Source: Alloalcanivorax xiamenensis | Lineage (GTDB): Bacteria > Pseudomonadota > Gammaproteobacteria > Pseudomonadales > Alcanivoracaceae | DNA: 64,000 bases | NCBI RefSeq assembly: GCF_009846745.1 | Contig: NZ_AQPF01000002.1 | Span: forward strand, 124,001-188,000 | Direction of reading: 5' to 3' | Shown here: one piece after another, positions 62,311 through 64,000 of the stretch | How the letters are laid out: each line of letters starts with the position of its first letter | How positions within the stretch are numbered: the stretch's first letter is position 1 | The notes under the pieces: model-generated | What the model was told of the DNA's origin: nothing | Database searches by the model: none | Seen by the model: only the letters and a program-made list of their open reading frames with translations | Position numbers and translations under genes: made by a program

Positions 62311-64000
62311 CCCGGAGCGATCACTTTCGGCGGCCGCCTCCGTCGGTTCCAGCCATTGTGACAATACCGCGTGCAGTTGTGGCGGCTGCAAAGGTTTACG
62401 CAACACCAGATAACCGTCCCGTTCCGCCTGCTCCAGTACAGGGGAATGAAATTCACCGCTGACCATCGCACCACCGGACTCCGGGCACGCCTCCAACAGC
62501 GCCTGGAAGACTTCAAAGCCACTCTCCCCGGAGCGCAGCCTTTGGTCGCAAAGAATCGCCTGAGGCTGAAACCCTCCCCGTAACACCTCAAATGCCTCGG
62601 CACCGGAAGCGGCGCAATGGACCTCCACTCCCCAGGCTTCCATCAAACTTTGCCAGGCCTTGGCCACCAGAGGATCATCATCGATGACCAGACAGCTCCC
62701 ACTCAGCGGCACCAGCCGGGTCAACGACATAGTCGTGGCGTTATTCGAGCCTGTGTGACCGGTTTTCAAGTGTTTCATGGCCGGCAATGATAACCAGAAC
62801 CGGGAGCCACGCCCTTCCACCGAGTCCAGACCATAGCCGGCCTCCATGATCTTGGCGCTGCGAGCCACCATCGCCAGCCCGAGGCCATGGCCGGCACTGT
62901 CGATCCCCCAGGAATAAGCATTGCGGTAAAACGGAGTATAAATATTTTTCTGTTCTTCCAGCGCCACTCCGATTCCGGTATCCCAGACTTCCAGCAGCCA
63001 GCTTCCCCGACGGCGGCGTACCGACAGCAGGACACCGCCATGGGGGGTATACCGCAGAGCATTGTGAGTGAGGTTGATCAAGCAACGGCGAATCAGGCTG
63101 GCGTCCCCCAGAACCACCGCCTCCCGCCGGGCGATACGGATACGCAAATCCAGACCACGACTGTTGGCTTCCTCGCGAAACATAGTCGCCACATCCTTGA
63201 TGATCGCGTCCAACAGCACCGGGGTGCGCTGCGCGATCACCGCACCGGCTTCCATCTTGGAAAGATCCAGCAACGAGTTGAACATCAGGTCCACCGAACG
63301 CACGCTCTGCTGCAAATCCCGCAACGGGCCATTCAGCGTTTCATCACGATTACGGTGGGCGATGGCCTGAATCAAAAAACCCATGGCATGCACCGGTTGG
63401 CGCAGATCATGACTGGCGGTGGTCAGAAACCGGTTCTTGTCCTGCAGGGCCTGCTCCGCTTCTTCCTTGGCGGCACGGAAACGTTTAGCCAAAGCAGCAC
63501 TGTCCTCTTCCAGTTTCATTTGCTGCACAAAGAAGCGGTGGGAGGTAATGCCATGGCGATACATGGCAACGCCGAACAATACCCCCATCAGCAACACGAA
63601 ATGCCAATGCTCGGGAACCGTCCAGGGCATCATTAAAACCACCGGCCCCCAGCAACACAGGAAAAAGCGCAGAAACACACCCCACACCGGGGTCTGATGT
63701 GTTGCGTTGGCGGCGATGGTACCCGCGTAGGTAATGTGCAGCACGGCGGCAAACTCGAACGTCACCTTGCCCGCCGTCAGAAACACGACCAGGGCCAGTC
63801 CAAAACCATGCAGAACGGCGATGCGCTTGACGATCGGCAGCCATTTTTCAAGCACCGTCTCACTATCGAGGGACGCCCTGTCCGCCAGGTAACGCTGGCG
63901 CAGAACGAACAGCCGCCAGACGCCCAGCAGGTACGCGGCCAGTTCCACGAGCAACCAGGAAATATCCTGCCCCTGAAGATAAAACCAGACGATGAAGGCC
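62299..64000 (-). CDS. Hybrid sensor histidine kinase, N-terminus cut by window edge
   Basis: The reading frame is still open at base 64000, so the start lies outside. The visible 566 residues hold membrane helices (roughly the first 140), a short coiled coil, a HisKA domain with ASHDLRQPVHAMGFL, an HATPase with the N-box LTHNALRYTPHGG and the G-boxes GIGVA and HGLGLAM, and a C-terminal receiver with DDDPLVAKAW and the phosphoacceptor Asp in ILCDQRLRSGESG. The last 15 residues are unrelated tail. The signal sensed and any further response regulator are unknown. Confidence 0.88.
   Translation of the reverse strand, partial: AFIVWFYLQGQDISWLLVELAAYLLGVWRLFVLRQRYLADRASLDSETVLEKWLPIVKRIAVLHGFGLALVVFLTAGKVTFEFAAVLHITYAGTIAANATHQTPVWGVFLRFFLCCWGPVVLMMPWTVPEHWHFVLLMGVLFGVAMYRHGITSHRFFVQQMKLEEDSAALAKRFRAAKEEAEQALQDKNRFLTTASHDLRQPVHAMGFLIQAIAHRNRDETLNGPLRDLQQSVRSVDLMFNSLLDLSKMEAGAVIAQRTPVLLDAIIKDVATMFREEANSRGLDLRIRIARREAVVLGDASLIRRCLINLTHNALRYTPHGGVLLSVRRRRGSWLLEVWDTGIGVALEEQKNIYTPFYRNAYSWGIDSAGHGLGLAMVARSAKIMEAGYGLDSVEGRGSRFWLSLPAMKHLKTGHTGSNNATTMSLTRLVPLSGSCLVIDDDPLVAKAWQSLMEAWGVEVHCAASGAEAFEVLRGGFQPQAILCDQRLRSGESGFEVFQALLEACPESGGAMVSGEFHSPVLEQAERDGYLVLRKPLQPPQLHAVLSQWLEPTEAAAESDRSGSAG

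Overview
The window reads as a chromosomal segment of a GC-rich gammaproteobacterium related to the Pseudomonas/Oceanospirillales lineages. The gene set and REP-type hairpins would fit an Alcanivorax-like genus, but that is an inference from gene order and style; no rRNA or other marker gene is present. From memory, the order sat - nif3-like - algW - hisC-hisD-hisG-murA-ibaG-mlaC - kdsD-kdsC-lptC-lptA-lptB-rpoN-hpf-ptsN-rapZ-ptsO - pmbA - yjgA - tldD-nit-yhdP-maf-mreD-mreC-mreB - gatC-gatA-gatB matches the conserved Pseudomonas aeruginosa block around PA4442-PA4484. About the first 41 kb is therefore housekeeping backbone.

Layout. 1-11.9 kb, mostly minus strand: sulfate activation (sat), a lipid-kinase-like protein, a Nif3-family protein, the periplasmic protease algW (plus strand), a DUF4139 protein, histidine biosynthesis (hisC, hisD, hisG), murA, ibaG and an isolated mlaC. 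12-20.3 kb, plus strand: a CaCA antiporter, Kdo synthesis (kdsD, kdsC), LPS export (lptC, lptA, lptB), sigma-54 (rpoN) preceded by its own possible -24/-12 promoter, and the nitrogen phosphotransferase group hpf-ptsN-rapZ-ptsO. 20.4-24.5 kb, minus strand: an HscC-type Hsp70 with an atypical J-domain/RDD membrane partner and a polytopic membrane protein. 24.5-37.5 kb: pmbA, yjgA, an MFS transporter, a stand-alone cyclic-nucleotide-binding protein, tldD, a nitrilase, yhdP, maf and the cell-shape genes mreD, mreC, mreB. 37.9-41.1 kb: gatCAB.

From 41.3 kb the window becomes accessory: an S41 protease lipoprotein, a small lipoprotein, a crotonase, and then a type VI secretion (T6SS) island. The island has a vgrG broken by a single-base frameshift and ending in a putative transthyretin-like tail, a Tli4-like lipoprotein (candidate immunity protein) and a Tle4-like lipase (candidate effector). 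No T6SS structural genes are here, so it is an orphan vgrG module. Past a flavin monooxygenase lies a compact plus-strand row of five exported or membrane proteins of unknown function (51.4-56.0 kb) with overlapping reading frames. Next come a DUF3999/DUF2339 pair, small membrane or secreted proteins, a second cyclic-nucleotide-binding protein, and a hybrid sensor histidine kinase that runs off the right edge.

The backbone departs from the expected order in several ways: mlaF, mlaE, mlaD and mlaB are absent around mlaC; rng is absent between maf and yhdP; extra genes sit between ptsO and pmbA and between tldD and yjgA. REP-like hairpins with cttcccac/gtgggaag cores occur between genes. No tRNA, rRNA, CRISPR array or insertion sequence was seen. 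All calls come from reading the sequence and translations; no database search was run.
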